Made by a program: the position numbers and the translations under genes | Origin: Candidatus Sulfotelmatobacter sp. | GTDB lineage: Bacteria; Vulcanimicrobiota; Vulcanimicrobiia; Vulcanimicrobiales; Vulcanimicrobiaceae | DNA: 64,000 nucleotides | Assembly (NCBI GenBank): GCA_035504415.1 | Contig: DATJRY010000021.1 | Coordinates: 310,001-374,000, forward strand | Direction: 5' to 3' | Shown here: positions 53,928 to 62,247 of the stretch, piece after piece | How positions within the stretch are numbered: position 1 is the stretch's first letter | Layout: the number at the start of each line of letters is the position of its first letter | The notes under the pieces: model-generated | The model's input: the letters and a program-made list of their open reading frames with translations, nothing else | Told to the model about the DNA's origin: nothing | Databases searched by the model: none

Positions 53928-55127
53928 GTGAGCACCACCCGGCCTCCGTCTTCCCTCGCCATTCGCACCGGTTCGTTCTGCGACGGCACGCCGGCCGCCG
54001 CGCGGCGCAACGTGACGCTGCTGGTCGAAGGCGACCGGATCACCGCCATCCGGCCGAACGACGGCCCCGTCCCGGCCGACCGCACGCTGGAGGCGGCCTG
54101 CGTCGTCCCGGGGCTGATCAACGCGCACGCGCACCTGGAGGCCAACGGCGAGCCCGACCTGGCCTCGGTGATCGTCTTGCGCACGCCGCTGCAGCGCGCG
54201 CTCTACGCCGCGCAGAACGCGCGGTTGGCGCTGCAGGCCGGCGTCACCACCGTGCGCGACCTGGGCGCGGCCGACGGCACCGCGATCGCGGTACGCGACG
54301 CGGTCGAAAAGGGCGAGCACCCCGGCCCGACCATCATTCCCGCCGGCCGCGCGCTGTGCATGACCGGCGGGCACGGGTTCTTCATGGGCCGCGAGACCGA
54401 CGGCCCGTGGGACGCGCGCAAGGCCGTGCGCGAGCAGCGCAAAGCGGGCGCCGGCGTCATCAAGCTGATCGCGACCGGCGGCGTGCTCACCAAGGGCGCC
54501 GTGCCGGGACAGGACCAGCTGACCGAGGACGAGATGCGCGCGGCCGTCGACGAGGCGCACACGCACGGGATGCGCGTCGGCGCGCACGCGATCGGCACCA
54601 GCGGAATCAAGAACGCGCTGCGCGCCGGCGTCGACTCGATCGAGCACGGGCACCTGCTCGACGACGAGGCGATCGCGCTGTTCCTCGAACGCGGAACGCG
54701 CCTGGTGCCGACGCTGGCGGCGGTGACCTGCATCGTCGAGAACGCGCAGAACGGGACGCAGCCGGACTTCGTCGTGCGCAAGGCGCTCGAGCTCAACGAG
54801 CGCGCCGGCGAGAACGTGCGCCGCGCCTGGCGGGCCGGCGTGCGCATCGCCGGCGGCTCCGACGCCGGGACGCCGTACAACTTCCATCAGAACTACGCCT
54901 ACGAAGTCGAGCTGATGGTGCGCGTGCTTGGCATGGCGCCGCTCGAGGCGCTGCACGCGGCGACGCAGAGCGCGGGCGAGCTGCTCGGCGTCGAGGCCGG
55001 CGTGCTCGACACCGGACGCCCGGCCGACGTACTGCTGCTGGCGGGCGACGCCGGCACCGACGTGCGCGCGCTGCGCGACCCGCAGGCCGTGATCAAGGCG
55101 GGCGCGATCGTTCACCAGCGTGCCTGA
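53928..55127 (+). CDS. Amidohydrolase, imidazolonepropionase/prolidase-like
   Basis: This 399-residue metal-dependent amidohydrolase has HAH at 67-69, a carbamylatable Lys179 in VIKLIATGG, His220 (GAHAIGT), His240 (SIEHGH) and Asp312 (GSDAGTP). This is the binuclear subtype that includes Xaa-Pro dipeptidases and isoaspartyl peptidases. It would hydrolyse a C-N bond of a small cytosolic substrate. The GTG has GGGGTCGG close upstream. It overlaps the glycosyltransferase by 8 nt, though a pathway link is unclear. Confidence 0.9.
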   Translation: MSTTRPPSSLAIRTGSFCDGTPAAARRNVTLLVEGDRITAIRPNDGPVPADRTLEAACVVPGLINAHAHLEANGEPDLASVIVLRTPLQRALYAAQNARLALQAGVTTVRDLGAADGTAIAVRDAVEKGEHPGPTIIPAGRALCMTGGHGFFMGRETDGPWDARKAVREQRKAGAGVIKLIATGGVLTKGAVPGQDQLTEDEMRAAVDEAHTHGMRVGAHAIGTSGIKNALRAGVDSIEHGHLLDDEAIALFLERGTRLVPTLAAVTCIVENAQNGTQPDFVVRKALELNERAGENVRRAWRAGVRIAGGSDAGTPYNFHQNYAYEVELMVRVLGMAPLEALHAATQSAGELLGVEAGVLDTGRPADVLLLAGDAGTDVRALRDPQAVIKAGAIVHQRA

Positions 55128-56262
55128 CGGCAGTCTGGCCGGACTGCGCGTCGCGATCCTCGCGCCGATCAGCTGGCCGGCGCCGCCGCCCGGCTACGGC
55201 CCGTGGGAGCAGGTCGCCTCCGACATCGCCCGCGGCATGGTCGCGCGGGGACTGGACGTCACGCTGTTCGCGACCGGCAACTCGCGCAGCCCCGGCAAGC
55301 TCGCATCCGTGATCCCCGTCGGACTCAACGAAGACCCGGCGCTCAACGGCGAGGTCAGCGTCGAGTTGCACATCGCCTCGCTGTTCGCGCGCGCGCGCGA
55401 GTTCGATCTGATCCACAACAACTTGGATTGGAAGCCGCTGCTCTACGCGCTGGCGACCGACGCGCCGCCGCTGCTCACGACCGTGCACGGCTTCTCCTCG
55501 CCGCCGATCTTGGGCGCGTACTACGCCGGCGCGGCGCGCTCGTTCTACTGTTCGATCAGCGACGCCGATCGCGACCCGGGCCTGGCGTACCTGGCGACGA
55601 CCTACAACGGCGTCGACCCCAACGCGTGGACGTTTCGCGAGCACCCCGGCGACTATCTGCTGTTCTTCGCGCGCTTCCACCCCGAGAAGGGCGCGCACCT
55701 GGCGATCGAGGTCGCCCGCCGCGCGGGCGTGCGTCTGAAGATGGCCGGCATTCCGCACGACGAGGCATACTTTCGCGAGCAGGTCGCGCCGTACATCGAC
55801 GGCGACGCGGTGCAGTACCTCGGCCACGTGCAAGGCGCCGCGCGCGACGAGCTGGTCGGCGGCGCGCTGGCGCTGGTGCACCTGACGACGCGGCCGGAAC
55901 GCTTCGGTCTGACGCTGATCGAGGCGATGGCGTGCGGCACGCCGGTGCTGGGCGCGCGCATGGGCTCGATCCCCGAGATCGTCGTCGACGGCGTGACCGG
56001 CTATCTGTGCGACGACGTCGCGCAAGCCGTCGCGCGCGTGCCGGACCTGGCGACGCTCTCGCGCCGCGCGTGCCGCGCGCACGTCGAGGCGACCTTCTCG
56101 CTCGAGCGGATGACGGAGCGCTATCTCGCCGCCTACGCCGAGGCGCTGCGCTTGTGCCTGCCGCCGCCCCCGACCGACGAACAGCTGCGCTGGCGCGCCC
56201 ACGACTGGTGGGACCGGCCGCAGGCGTTTACCGACCTCCCGCCCAAGCCGCGCAGCCGCTGA
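55120..56262 (+). CDS. GT4-type glycosyltransferase
   Basis: This 380-residue GT-B glycosyltransferase has an N-terminal acceptor half with GYGPWEQVASDIARGM. Its C-terminal donor half has FFARFHPEKGAHLAIEVAR near 185 and the EX7E block ERFGLTLIEAMACG near 268. It transfers a sugar from a nucleotide donor; the acceptor is unknown, and no wzx, wzy or other polysaccharide genes are near. The GTG start lies inside the amidohydrolase end. TGATG joins it to the next small ORF. Confidence 0.92.
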   Translation: MPDGSLAGLRVAILAPISWPAPPPGYGPWEQVASDIARGMVARGLDVTLFATGNSRSPGKLASVIPVGLNEDPALNGEVSVELHIASLFARAREFDLIHNNLDWKPLLYALATDAPPLLTTVHGFSSPPILGAYYAGAARSFYCSISDADRDPGLAYLATTYNGVDPNAWTFREHPGDYLLFFARFHPEKGAHLAIEVARRAGVRLKMAGIPHDEAYFREQVAPYIDGDAVQYLGHVQGAARDELVGGALALVHLTTRPERFGLTLIEAMACGTPVLGARMGSIPEIVVDGVTGYLCDDVAQAVARVPDLATLSRRACRAHVEATFSLERMTERYLAAYAEALRLCLPPPPTDEQLRWRAHDWWDRPQAFTDLPPKPRSR

Positions 56263-56603
56263 TGTTCGCGTTCGTCGTCTCCCTGCGGCGGCCGCTCGAC
56301 GAGGCCGACCGCGCGACCCTCGCCGCGCTCGCGCGCGTCAACATTCCGGTCCACGTCCTCGATGCCGCGACGCTGGACCCCGCGCGCTTGGCGGACGCGT
56401 GCGCGCTGCCGCCGCGCCTGGTCATGGTCGCCGTCGACGACGCTGCGTTGGGCGAACGGCTCGCCGCCGGCGGCTACGACGCGCACGTGCTCGGGGCGGG
56501 CGAACCGCTGGCGAACGCGCTGCCGGCGCTCGAGGTCGCGTTCTGCCGCGCCTCGCTCGAGCTGCGCGGGTTGGTGGCGCGGCTCTTCCGCCGCCCCCAC
56601 TAA
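56262..56603 (+). CDS. Small protein of unknown function
   Basis: This 113-residue protein begins MFAFVVSLRRPLDEADRATL. It looks like a compact alternation of strands and helices (VVSLRRP, IPVHVLDA, RLVMVAVDDA, YDAHVLGA), like a small Rossmann-type or CheY-like half-domain without recognisable catalytic residues. It overlaps the glycosyltransferase by one base (TGATG) and ends 4 bases into the convergent Crp gene. Codon use matches the neighbours. I do not recognise a family; it could assist the glycosyltransferase. Confidence 0.6.
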   Translation: MFAFVVSLRRPLDEADRATLAALARVNIPVHVLDAATLDPARLADACALPPRLVMVAVDDAALGERLAAGGYDAHVLGAGEPLANALPALEVAFCRASLELRGLVARLFRRPH

Positions 56604-57283
56604 GCGCCGATCGCCGCCGCCTGGAGGACGACGAACTCGGCCCCGGCCATCGTCAACCGGCCGGCGTCGCGCAGCTTGCCGACCTCGACCGAGACCGTCT
56701 CGCGCGTCGAGCCGACCAGCGAGGCGATGTCGGCGTGGGTGAGCTTGAGCGTGATGCGCACGTTGCCGTTCTGTTCGCGCACGCCGTGCTCGTCGGCCAG
56801 GCGTTGGAACAGGCGCACGATGCGATCCGGCACCTTGAGCGCCGCCAGGTCCTCGATCGTCGAGATCGCCTCGTCGCGCTGCTCGTGCAGATAGCGCGCC
56901 ATGTTGAGCGCGATCGCCGGCTGCGTCGCGATCAGCCCGAACAGGTCTTGCGCGCGCGAGGTGCACACCAGCGCGTCCTCGATGACGGTCGCGATCGTCT
57001 TGCGCTCGGTCTCGCCGAACAGCGCTTCCTCGCCGAAGACGTCGCCCTGGCCCAGGATCGCGATCGTCACTTCCTTCCCGTCGGCGGTGACGCGCGAGAG
57101 CCGCACGCGACCGCGCTTGAGGAAGTAGACGGTGCCGGCCGGATCGCCTTGCTCGAAGAGCATCGTTCGCCGTCCGCGCTCGAGGATGGTGAAGAGGTGG
57201 TTGCAGCCCGAGAGCACGTCCTCGCCCACCCGCTCGAAGAGCCGGCTCCGGCGCAGATACCAGACCTTGTTCTCACGGACCAT
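56600..57283 (-). CDS. Crp/Fnr-family regulator 2
   Basis: This 227-residue paralogue of the regulator at 46944 shares NKVWYLR with RLF near the start, GDVFGEEALFGETERKT in the effector barrel, and the recognition segment THADIASLVGSTRETVSVEV. No iron-sulfur cysteines are seen. I chose the ATG at 57283 because it gives the same length as the paralogue and has GGGGA 8 nt upstream; a GTG at 57301 is possible. It diverges from the MFS-TetR operon across 127 bases. The near-identical helix-turn-helix suggests both regulators read similar sites. Confidence 0.9.
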   Translation of the reverse strand: MVRENKVWYLRRSRLFERVGEDVLSGCNHLFTILERGRRTMLFEQGDPAGTVYFLKRGRVRLSRVTADGKEVTIAILGQGDVFGEEALFGETERKTIATVIEDALVCTSRAQDLFGLIATQPAIALNMARYLHEQRDEAISTIEDLAALKVPDRIVRLFQRLADEHGVREQNGNVRITLKLTHADIASLVGSTRETVSVEVGKLRDAGRLTMAGAEFVVLQAAAIGA

Positions 57284-57371
57284 CCGGAACGTCCCCACCA
57301 CTCTCGTCGGGCGGTTCCCTTCGCCACCGGCCGCGGCCGGCCATGGGCGACCCGGACCACATGTTCACGAT

Positions 57372-57403
57372 TTGACAACTGACCGGCGGTCAGTCAGTAT
57401 AGC
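57372..57403 (+). promoter_or_regulatory. Promoter of the MFS-TetR operon
   Basis: TTGACA (57372-57377) is a perfect -35. TATAGC at 57398-57403 is the best -10, at 20-base spacing, while CAGTAT at 57395 gives 17 bases. Either puts the transcript start within about 5 bases of the ATG at 57411, so the message is probably leaderless. Confidence 0.65.
57378..57394. promoter_or_regulatory. TetR operator inside the promoter spacer
   Basis: ACTGACCGGCGGTCAGT has perfect 7-bp arms around GGC and begins at the base after the -35 hexamer. A TetR dimer here would block polymerase directly. The matching TetR is the second gene of the operon, at 58610. Confidence 0.8.
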
Positions 57404-57410
57404 GGAGCCC

Positions 57411-58613
57411 ATGGCGATCCGGCTTTCCGGTCACCAGCCCTTCGTGCGGTACTTCGCGGCCCGTACCGTCTCGGAGTTCGCCTACCAGATGGCCGGCGTC
57501 GCGGTCGGGTGGCAGGTCTACGCGCTCACCCGCAGCGCGTTGGCGCTCGGGCTGATCGGCCTGACCCAGTTCGTCCCTTCGGCGCTGCTGGTGTTCGTGG
57601 CCGGCCACACGGCGGACCGCTACGACCGCCGGCGCGTCGTCGCGATCTGCCGCGTCGTGCAGGGCCTCGCCGCGGCATACCTCGCCTGGGGCAGCTTAGC
57701 GGGCCGGCTGCGCGTGCCGGATCTCTTCGCCGCGGTCGTCGTGCTCGGCGTCGCCTGGTCGTTCGAGAGCCCCGCCGACGCCGCGCTGCTGACCGGTGTG
57801 ACGCCGGCGGGGATCTTCCAGCGCGCGGCGGCGACCGTCAACGGCGCCGGCGAGGTCGCCTCCATCGCCGGACCCGCGGTGGGCGGGCTGGCCTACGCGC
57901 TCTCGCCCGGCGTGCCGTACGCGCTGATCGCCCTCTTCTCGCTGGTCGCGGCGGTGCTCGACCTCACCATCCGGCTCGAGCGGCCGATCACCGTGCGCGA
58001 AGCCAGCTCACCGCGCGAGATGTTCGCGGGCGTCGCGTTCGTGCGCCGCAGCCCCGCGATCTTGGGGACCATCTCGCTCGACCTGTTCGCGGTGCTGTTC
58101 GGCGGCGTCACCGCGCTGCTCCCGATCTACGCACGCGACGTGCTGCACACCGGGCCGTGGGGCCTCGGCCTCTTGCGCAGCGCGCCGGCGATCGGCGCGC
58201 TGGTGACGGCCGCACTGCTCGCCCGTCACGGGATCGCGCGCCGTGCCGGGCGCAAGATGTTCTGGGCCGTGATCGCGTTCGGGGCGGCGACGGTCGTGTT
58301 CGCCGTCTCGCACCTGCTGTGGCTCTCGGTGCTGGCGCTGGCGGCGCTCGGTGCGGCCGACGCGGTGAGCGTCGTGGTGCGCTCGGCGCTGGTGCAACTC
58401 GGAACGCCGGACGCGATGCGCGGCCGCGTCGGCGCCGTCCACTACCTGTTCGTCAACGCCTCCAACCAGCTCGGCCAGTTCGAGAGCGGCGTCACCGCGG
58501 CGCTGCTCGGCGCGATGCCGGCCGCGGCGCTGGGCGGCGTCGGCACGATCGCGGTCGCGCTGCTGTGGATGCGGCTCTTCCCCGGCCTGCGCGCCGTCGA
58601 CCGGCTCGAATGA
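57411..58613 (+). CDS. MFS efflux transporter (EntS/MFS_3-like)
   Basis: This 400-residue protein has 12 predicted membrane segments. It has the MFS_3 loop AGHTADRYDRRRVVAICR near 65-80 and the signature ESPADAALLTGVTP near 120, close to EntS-like exporters of siderophores and drugs. The ATG at 57411 follows a strong promoter almost directly. The coupled TetR downstream and the operator in front make an inducible efflux unit whose ligand is probably the exported compound. The substrate is unknown. Confidence 0.92.
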   Translation: MAIRLSGHQPFVRYFAARTVSEFAYQMAGVAVGWQVYALTRSALALGLIGLTQFVPSALLVFVAGHTADRYDRRRVVAICRVVQGLAAAYLAWGSLAGRLRVPDLFAAVVVLGVAWSFESPADAALLTGVTPAGIFQRAAATVNGAGEVASIAGPAVGGLAYALSPGVPYALIALFSLVAAVLDLTIRLERPITVREASSPREMFAGVAFVRRSPAILGTISLDLFAVLFGGVTALLPIYARDVLHTGPWGLGLLRSAPAIGALVTAALLARHGIARRAGRKMFWAVIAFGAATVVFAVSHLLWLSVLALAALGAADAVSVVVRSALVQLGTPDAMRGRVGAVHYLFVNASNQLGQFESGVTAALLGAMPAAALGGVGTIAVALLWMRLFPGLRAVDRLE

Positions 58614-59209
58614 GCGCCGAAGTGAAGCGCCCGCGCACCAAGCCGGCGGCGGTGCGGCGTGAGGAGCTGCTCGACGCGGCCGAACGGCGCTTCGTCGCGC
58701 ACGGCGTCGCCGCGACCAGCGTCGAGGAGATCGTCGCCGACGCGGGCGTCGCGAAGGGCACGTTCTACCTGTACTTCGACGCCAAGGAAGCGCTGCTGCC
58801 GGCGTTGCGCGACCGGTACGCGACCGCGTTCCGCGTGACGCTCGCCTCCGCCGTCGCGCGCCGGAAGCCGGACGACTGGGCCGGCCGGCTGCGCACCTGG
58901 GTCGAGGTCGCGGTCACCGACTACCTCGAGCGGGCCGCGCTGCACGACGTCGTGTTCCATACGGGAGGAGCGCGCGTGCTCGATCACCACGGCGACTTTC
59001 CGGTCGTCGACGACCTCGCCGCGCTGCTGCGCGAGGGCGCGAGAGCCGGCGCGTGGTCGGCCGAGACGCCGCGCCAGACCGCGCTGATGCTCTTCCACGC
59101 CCTGCACGGTGCGGTCGACGACACGATCGCCGGCAGCGAGCCCGTCGACCGCAAGCGTCTCACCGTTGCGCTGGTGCGCTTCTTCCGGCGCGCGGTCGCC
59201 GCGGTCTGA
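58610..59209 (+). CDS. TetR-family repressor of the efflux operon
   Basis: This 199-residue repressor has its DNA-binding domain at residues 14-62 (REELLDAAERRFVAHGVAAT, then SVEEIVADAGVAKGTFYLYF), followed by a helical ligand domain. ATGA overlaps the transporter gene, giving the usual repressor-plus-pump operon, and a perfect 17-bp operator lies in the operon promoter. It probably releases on binding the transported compound. Confidence 0.93.
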   Translation: MSAEVKRPRTKPAAVRREELLDAAERRFVAHGVAATSVEEIVADAGVAKGTFYLYFDAKEALLPALRDRYATAFRVTLASAVARRKPDDWAGRLRTWVEVAVTDYLERAALHDVVFHTGGARVLDHHGDFPVVDDLAALLREGARAGAWSAETPRQTALMLFHALHGAVDDTIAGSEPVDRKRLTVALVRFFRRAVAAV

Positions 59210-59230
59210 CGCGCGCGCGGGCTCGCGCGC

Positions 59231-59866
59231 TCAGAACGTGCGGTCCAGGACCGAGGTCAGGTTGCCGTGCAGCACGTCGGTCGGGATGACCGGACAATCG
59301 GGGACGCGCTGCGGCCCCTTCTCGGTCGCCGTGTCGGCGACCCAGCACTCACCGGGCACGATCGCGCAATAGCACGTCCGCACGTTCATGCGGCTCAACG
59401 CGCGCGCCAACGTGGGCGCGAACAGCGCGCTTTGGAAGTGCATCATGCGCATGCTCACGCCCGGCCGCAGCACCATCCCCGGTCCGCCCGACGCGAAATC
59501 CACGCCGACGGTGCCGTGGGTGCGGCCGGCACGCTGAATGATGTGATCGCCCAGCAAGGCATGCAGGACGGCGACGAAGTCGGGCTTCGAAACGCCGTCG
59601 ACGGTCACGACGACGCTTTGCAGCACGGCCGGACCCAGGCCGTTGTTGGTCAGCGCCAGCGCGACCTCGGGCGGGTGCAGATCGGAGGAGACCGAGACGT
59701 AGGGCCACACCTGCGCGTTGAGCTCCTGCTGGATCACCTGGGTCTGCCACCAGGCCACGCCGGTCGCGGCCGTCGACATCACCAGCGCACAGATCGCGAT
59801 GATCAGATCGAGGCGCAGGCCTTTGCGCAGCGCAGCCGTCTCGGCGTCGTTCGGCTCGACGCTCAT
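59231..59866 (-). CDS. Single-pass membrane protein linked to purK
   Basis: This 211-residue protein has one membrane helix at about residues 19-42 (LDLIIAICALVMSTAATGVAW). A strand-rich outer domain follows (YVSVSSDLHPPEVALALTNN, then GLGPAVLQSVVVTVDG), and the last third has three cysteines (TCYCAIVPGECW, DCPVIP). The early part resembles the generic NNGxGPA fold seen in many bacterial membrane proteins without known role. It overlaps purK by 4 nt, so it is co-expressed with purine genes, but no purine function is visible. Confidence 0.7.
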   Translation of the reverse strand: MSVEPNDAETAALRKGLRLDLIIAICALVMSTAATGVAWWQTQVIQQELNAQVWPYVSVSSDLHPPEVALALTNNGLGPAVLQSVVVTVDGVSKPDFVAVLHALLGDHIIQRAGRTHGTVGVDFASGGPGMVLRPGVSMRMMHFQSALFAPTLARALSRMNVRTCYCAIVPGECWVADTATEKGPQRVPDCPVIPTDVLHGNLTSVLDRTF

Positions 59867-61008
59867 CGCAGCGCGGCGGCGCGGTCGTCGACCCAGTGCA
59901 ACACGTTTCGTCCGCGCTCGGCCTTGGCCAGCGCATCGTCGACGGTCTCGCCCAGGACGGTGAAGTGGCCCATCTTGCGGCGCAGCGCCGCGTGCGCCTT
60001 GCCGTAGAGGTGCAGCTTGAGGTCGCGCTCGCGCAACAGCTCGTCGATGCCGCCCAGCGTGTCGCCGGCGCCCGCACCCAGGATGTTGACCATCACCGCC
60101 GGCGCGAACTGGCGCGGCTCGACCAGCGGCAGACCGCAGATCGCGCGCACGTGCAGGTCGTACTGGCTGACTTGCGTGGCGTCGAGCGAGTAGTGGCCGC
60201 TGTTGTGGACGCGCGGCGCGATCTCGTTGACGAGCAACTCGTCGCCCAGCTGGAAGAACTCGACGCAGAACGTGCCGACGATCTCGAGCCGCTCGGCGAT
60301 CGTGGTGGCGTAGGCGCGCGCGCGCGCGGCGATGGCCGGGTCGATCCGGCCCGGCACGATCGTCGTCGCCAGCACGCCGTGGTCGTGCTGGTTCTCGGAG
60401 GTCGGGAAGGCGACGATCTGGCCGGCTTCGTTGCGCACCGCGATGATCGAGAGCTCGCGATCGAACGGGATCAGCCGCTCCCAGATCAGCGCGCGTCCCT
60501 TCGCCTGGGTCCACGCCCGCGCGGCCTCCTCGGGCGAGCGCACGACCCACTGACCTTTGCCGTCGTAGCCGCCCAGCGTCGTCTTGAGCACGCCGGGATA
60601 GCCGATCTCGGTGGCGGCCCAGTCCAGCTCTTCGCGCGTGCGCACCGGGGCGAAGTCCGCCGTCGGGATCCCGCACTCGCGCACGAAGGTCTTCTCGAAG
60701 ATGCGCTCTTGCGTGATGCGCAGTGCCGTCGAGCCCGGGTGCACGATGCGACGGTCGGCTTCGAGTGCCAGCACCGACTCGAGCGGGATGTTCTCGAACT
60801 CGTAGGTCACCACGTCGCTGCGCGCGCCCAGCTCGCCGATCGCGCGCAAATCGTCGTAGGCGGCGACGATCTGCTCGTCGGCGACCTGACCGGTCGGCGA
60901 ATCGGGAAACGGCTCGAGCGTGACGACGCGCAAGCCCATCCGCTTCGCTTCCAGCGTCAGCATGCGGCCCAATTGGCCGCCGCCGAGGATGCCGATCGTA
61001 CGGATCAC
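59863..61008 (-). CDS. purK: N5-carboxyaminoimidazole ribonucleotide synthase
   Basis: PurK uses ATP and bicarbonate to carboxylate AIR to N5-CAIR in purine synthesis, and PurE then rearranges it. The 381-residue ATP-grasp protein has the N-terminal [12 protein letters not shown] (6-17), the lid region [16 protein letters not shown] near 139, and the metal-binding [23 protein letters not shown] pieces near 258-280. The GTG start overlaps the purE stop as GTGA. The gene looks complete. Confidence 0.96.
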   Translation of the reverse strand: MIRTIGILGGGQLGRMLTLEAKRMGLRVVTLEPFPDSPTGQVADEQIVAAYDDLRAIGELGARSDVVTYEFENIPLESVLALEADRRIVHPGSTALRITQERIFEKTFVRECGIPTADFAPVRTREELDWAATEIGYPGVLKTTLGGYDGKGQWVVRSPEEAARAWTQAKGRALIWERLIPFDRELSIIAVRNEAGQIVAFPTSENQHDHGVLATTIVPGRIDPAIAARARAYATTIAERLEIVGTFCVEFFQLGDELLVNEIAPRVHNSGHYSLDATQVSQYDLHVRAICGLPLVEPRQFAPAVMVNILGAGAGDTLGGIDELLRERDLKLHLYGKAHAALRRKMGHFTVLGETVDDALAKAERGRNVLHWVDDRAAALR

Positions 61009-61484
61009 AGCGCGGTCGCCTCGACCTCGGCCGCGACGCGTTCGCGGCGCTCCGCCAACCGTTGCGCGAGCGCCGGGTCGTGCAGCGCGAGGATGCGCGC
61101 GGCGAAGAGCGCCGCGTTGGCGGCGCCGCCGATCGCCATCGTCGCGACCGGCACGCCGGCCGGCATCTGCGCGATCGAGAGCAGCGAGTCGAGGCCCTTG
61201 AGCGCCTTCGACTCGACCGGCACGCCGACGACCGGCAGATCGGTCTTGGTCGCGACCATCCCCGGCAGGTGCGCGGCGCCGCCGGCGCCCGCGATGATGA
61301 CCTGCAGACCGCGCCCGGCCGCTTCGCTCGCATAGCGGAACATCAGGTCGGGCGTGCGGTGCGCCGAGACGACCTTGAGCTCGAAGGGGACGCCCAGCTC
61401 CTGCAGGGTGGTCGCGGCCGCCCGCATCGTCTCCAGGTCCGACTTCGAGCCCATGATAATGCCGACGCGAGGCGCTCCGTTCAC
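61005..61484 (-). CDS. purE: N5-CAIR mutase
   Basis: This class I PurE converts N5-CAIR to CAIR. The 159-residue protein has [13 protein letters not shown] at 8-20, the catalytic histidine in SAHRTPD near 40, and GGAAHLPGM near 67, all typical. The GTG start is at 61484. The 96 bases upstream hold a large GC-rich hairpin (61528-61563) that may terminate the preceding gene or attenuate purE. Confidence 0.96.
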   Translation of the reverse strand: MNGAPRVGIIMGSKSDLETMRAAATTLQELGVPFELKVVSAHRTPDLMFRYASEAAGRGLQVIIAGAGGAAHLPGMVATKTDLPVVGVPVESKALKGLDSLLSIAQMPAGVPVATMAIGGAANAALFAARILALHDPALAQRLAERRERVAAEVEATAL

Positions 61485-61527
61485 GGTACCGCCGTTCGCG
61501 CGGTTCCGCGTGGTTCCATGCTCGTGA

Positions 61528-61563
61528 GCCGGCGGCCGGGCGTCGCCCGCCCGAGCCGCCGGC
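61528..61563. terminator. Large two-tier GC hairpin upstream of purE
   Basis: GCCGGCGGC (61528-61536) pairs with GCCGCCGGC (61555-61563). Inside, CGGGC-GTC-GCCCG (61537-61549) makes a second hairpin. It lies after the secreted-protein stop and before purE. There is no T-tract on the minus strand, so it may be a Rho-assisted terminator, an attenuator or an RNA stability element. Confidence 0.5.
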
Positions 61564-61580
61564 CGTTCGCGCCCGCCGCG

Positions 61581-62039
61581 CTAGGGCTTGCTGCTCAGCG
61601 CGCAGTTCGTCGTCGGATCGAGGACCAGGATGAACGTGTTGGACGGGTTCGTGAACTGCTTGCTGATGGAGTAGAGGACGCCGTAGGCGTTCAGCGGCTG
61701 GCTCGGCGGCTTGAAGTACACCCCGAAGCTATAACTGCTGGAGAGCCCTAACGGGTGAAGGTTGTAGACCTTCCCCATGAACTGGACCTCGGCGCGCTCC
61801 ATCAGGGTCTTCGGATCGATGTTGTAGGTCGTCGTCGCCGTCATGCCCAGCAGGTGGCCGAACTTCGCCCTGCAAGCCGGGTCTTTGGCGGGGTTGCGGC
61901 TGCCCGTCTGGTTGAGCCCGTACAGATAGCGCGTGACGGTCTGGGTTCGACCGGTTTGCGCGGATGCGGGCACAATCGCGGTAGCGGCGAAGCCGAACGC
62001 GACGAAGGCCGCAGCCAGGAATCGAATGCTGTTCTTCAT
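61581..62039 (-). CDS. Secreted small protein of unknown function
   Basis: This 152-residue protein has a clear Sec signal (MKNSIRFLAAAFVAFGF, then AATAIVPASAQ, cleavage after about 27). The mature part is about 125 residues and strand-rich, with two cysteines (DPACRAK and TNCALSS) that could form a disulfide. I recognise no family. GGGAG lies about 9 nt before the ATG; a longer frame to 62156 adds an unlikely N-terminus. It faces the glycoside hydrolase and is followed by a strong hairpin, so it may be monocistronic. Confidence 0.75.
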   Translation of the reverse strand: MKNSIRFLAAAFVAFGFAATAIVPASAQTGRTQTVTRYLYGLNQTGSRNPAKDPACRAKFGHLLGMTATTTYNIDPKTLMERAEVQFMGKVYNLHPLGLSSSYSFGVYFKPPSQPLNAYGVLYSISKQFTNPSNTFILVLDPTTNCALSSKP

Positions 62040-62175
62040 GGTGCTTTCTCCCGAAAAAGAATGTGTTCGTCGAGCCGCACATGAGGAAAGAACAGCGCGC
62101 AAGGTCGTGATAAATGCACACCCGATACGTTCCACACCCGTGTTTCCCGACGACACGCGATCCGTTGATCGATGA

Positions 62176-62197
62176 CTGCTCGCCGCGTGGCGAGCAG
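62176..62197. other. 9-bp perfect hairpin in divergent gap
   Basis: CTGCTCGCC (62176-62184), loop GCGT and GGCGAGCAG (62189-62197) form a strong hairpin between the secreted protein and glycoside hydrolase genes. No T-tract follows on either strand. A second weaker dyad, ACACCG/CGGTGT, lies at 62220-62241 just before the hydrolase start. Confidence 0.5.
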
Positions 62198-62247
62198 ATG
62201 GATGTCGGTGTCCTTTTCTACACCGGCAAAGCGAGCGGTGTCAAGCG

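Noticed and set aside
57327-57340. CCGGCCGCGGCCGG palindrome upstream of the second Crp gene
   Set aside because: It is composed only of G and C and has no resemblance to the GGTAAG palindrome of the first Crp gene, so I treat it as compositional.
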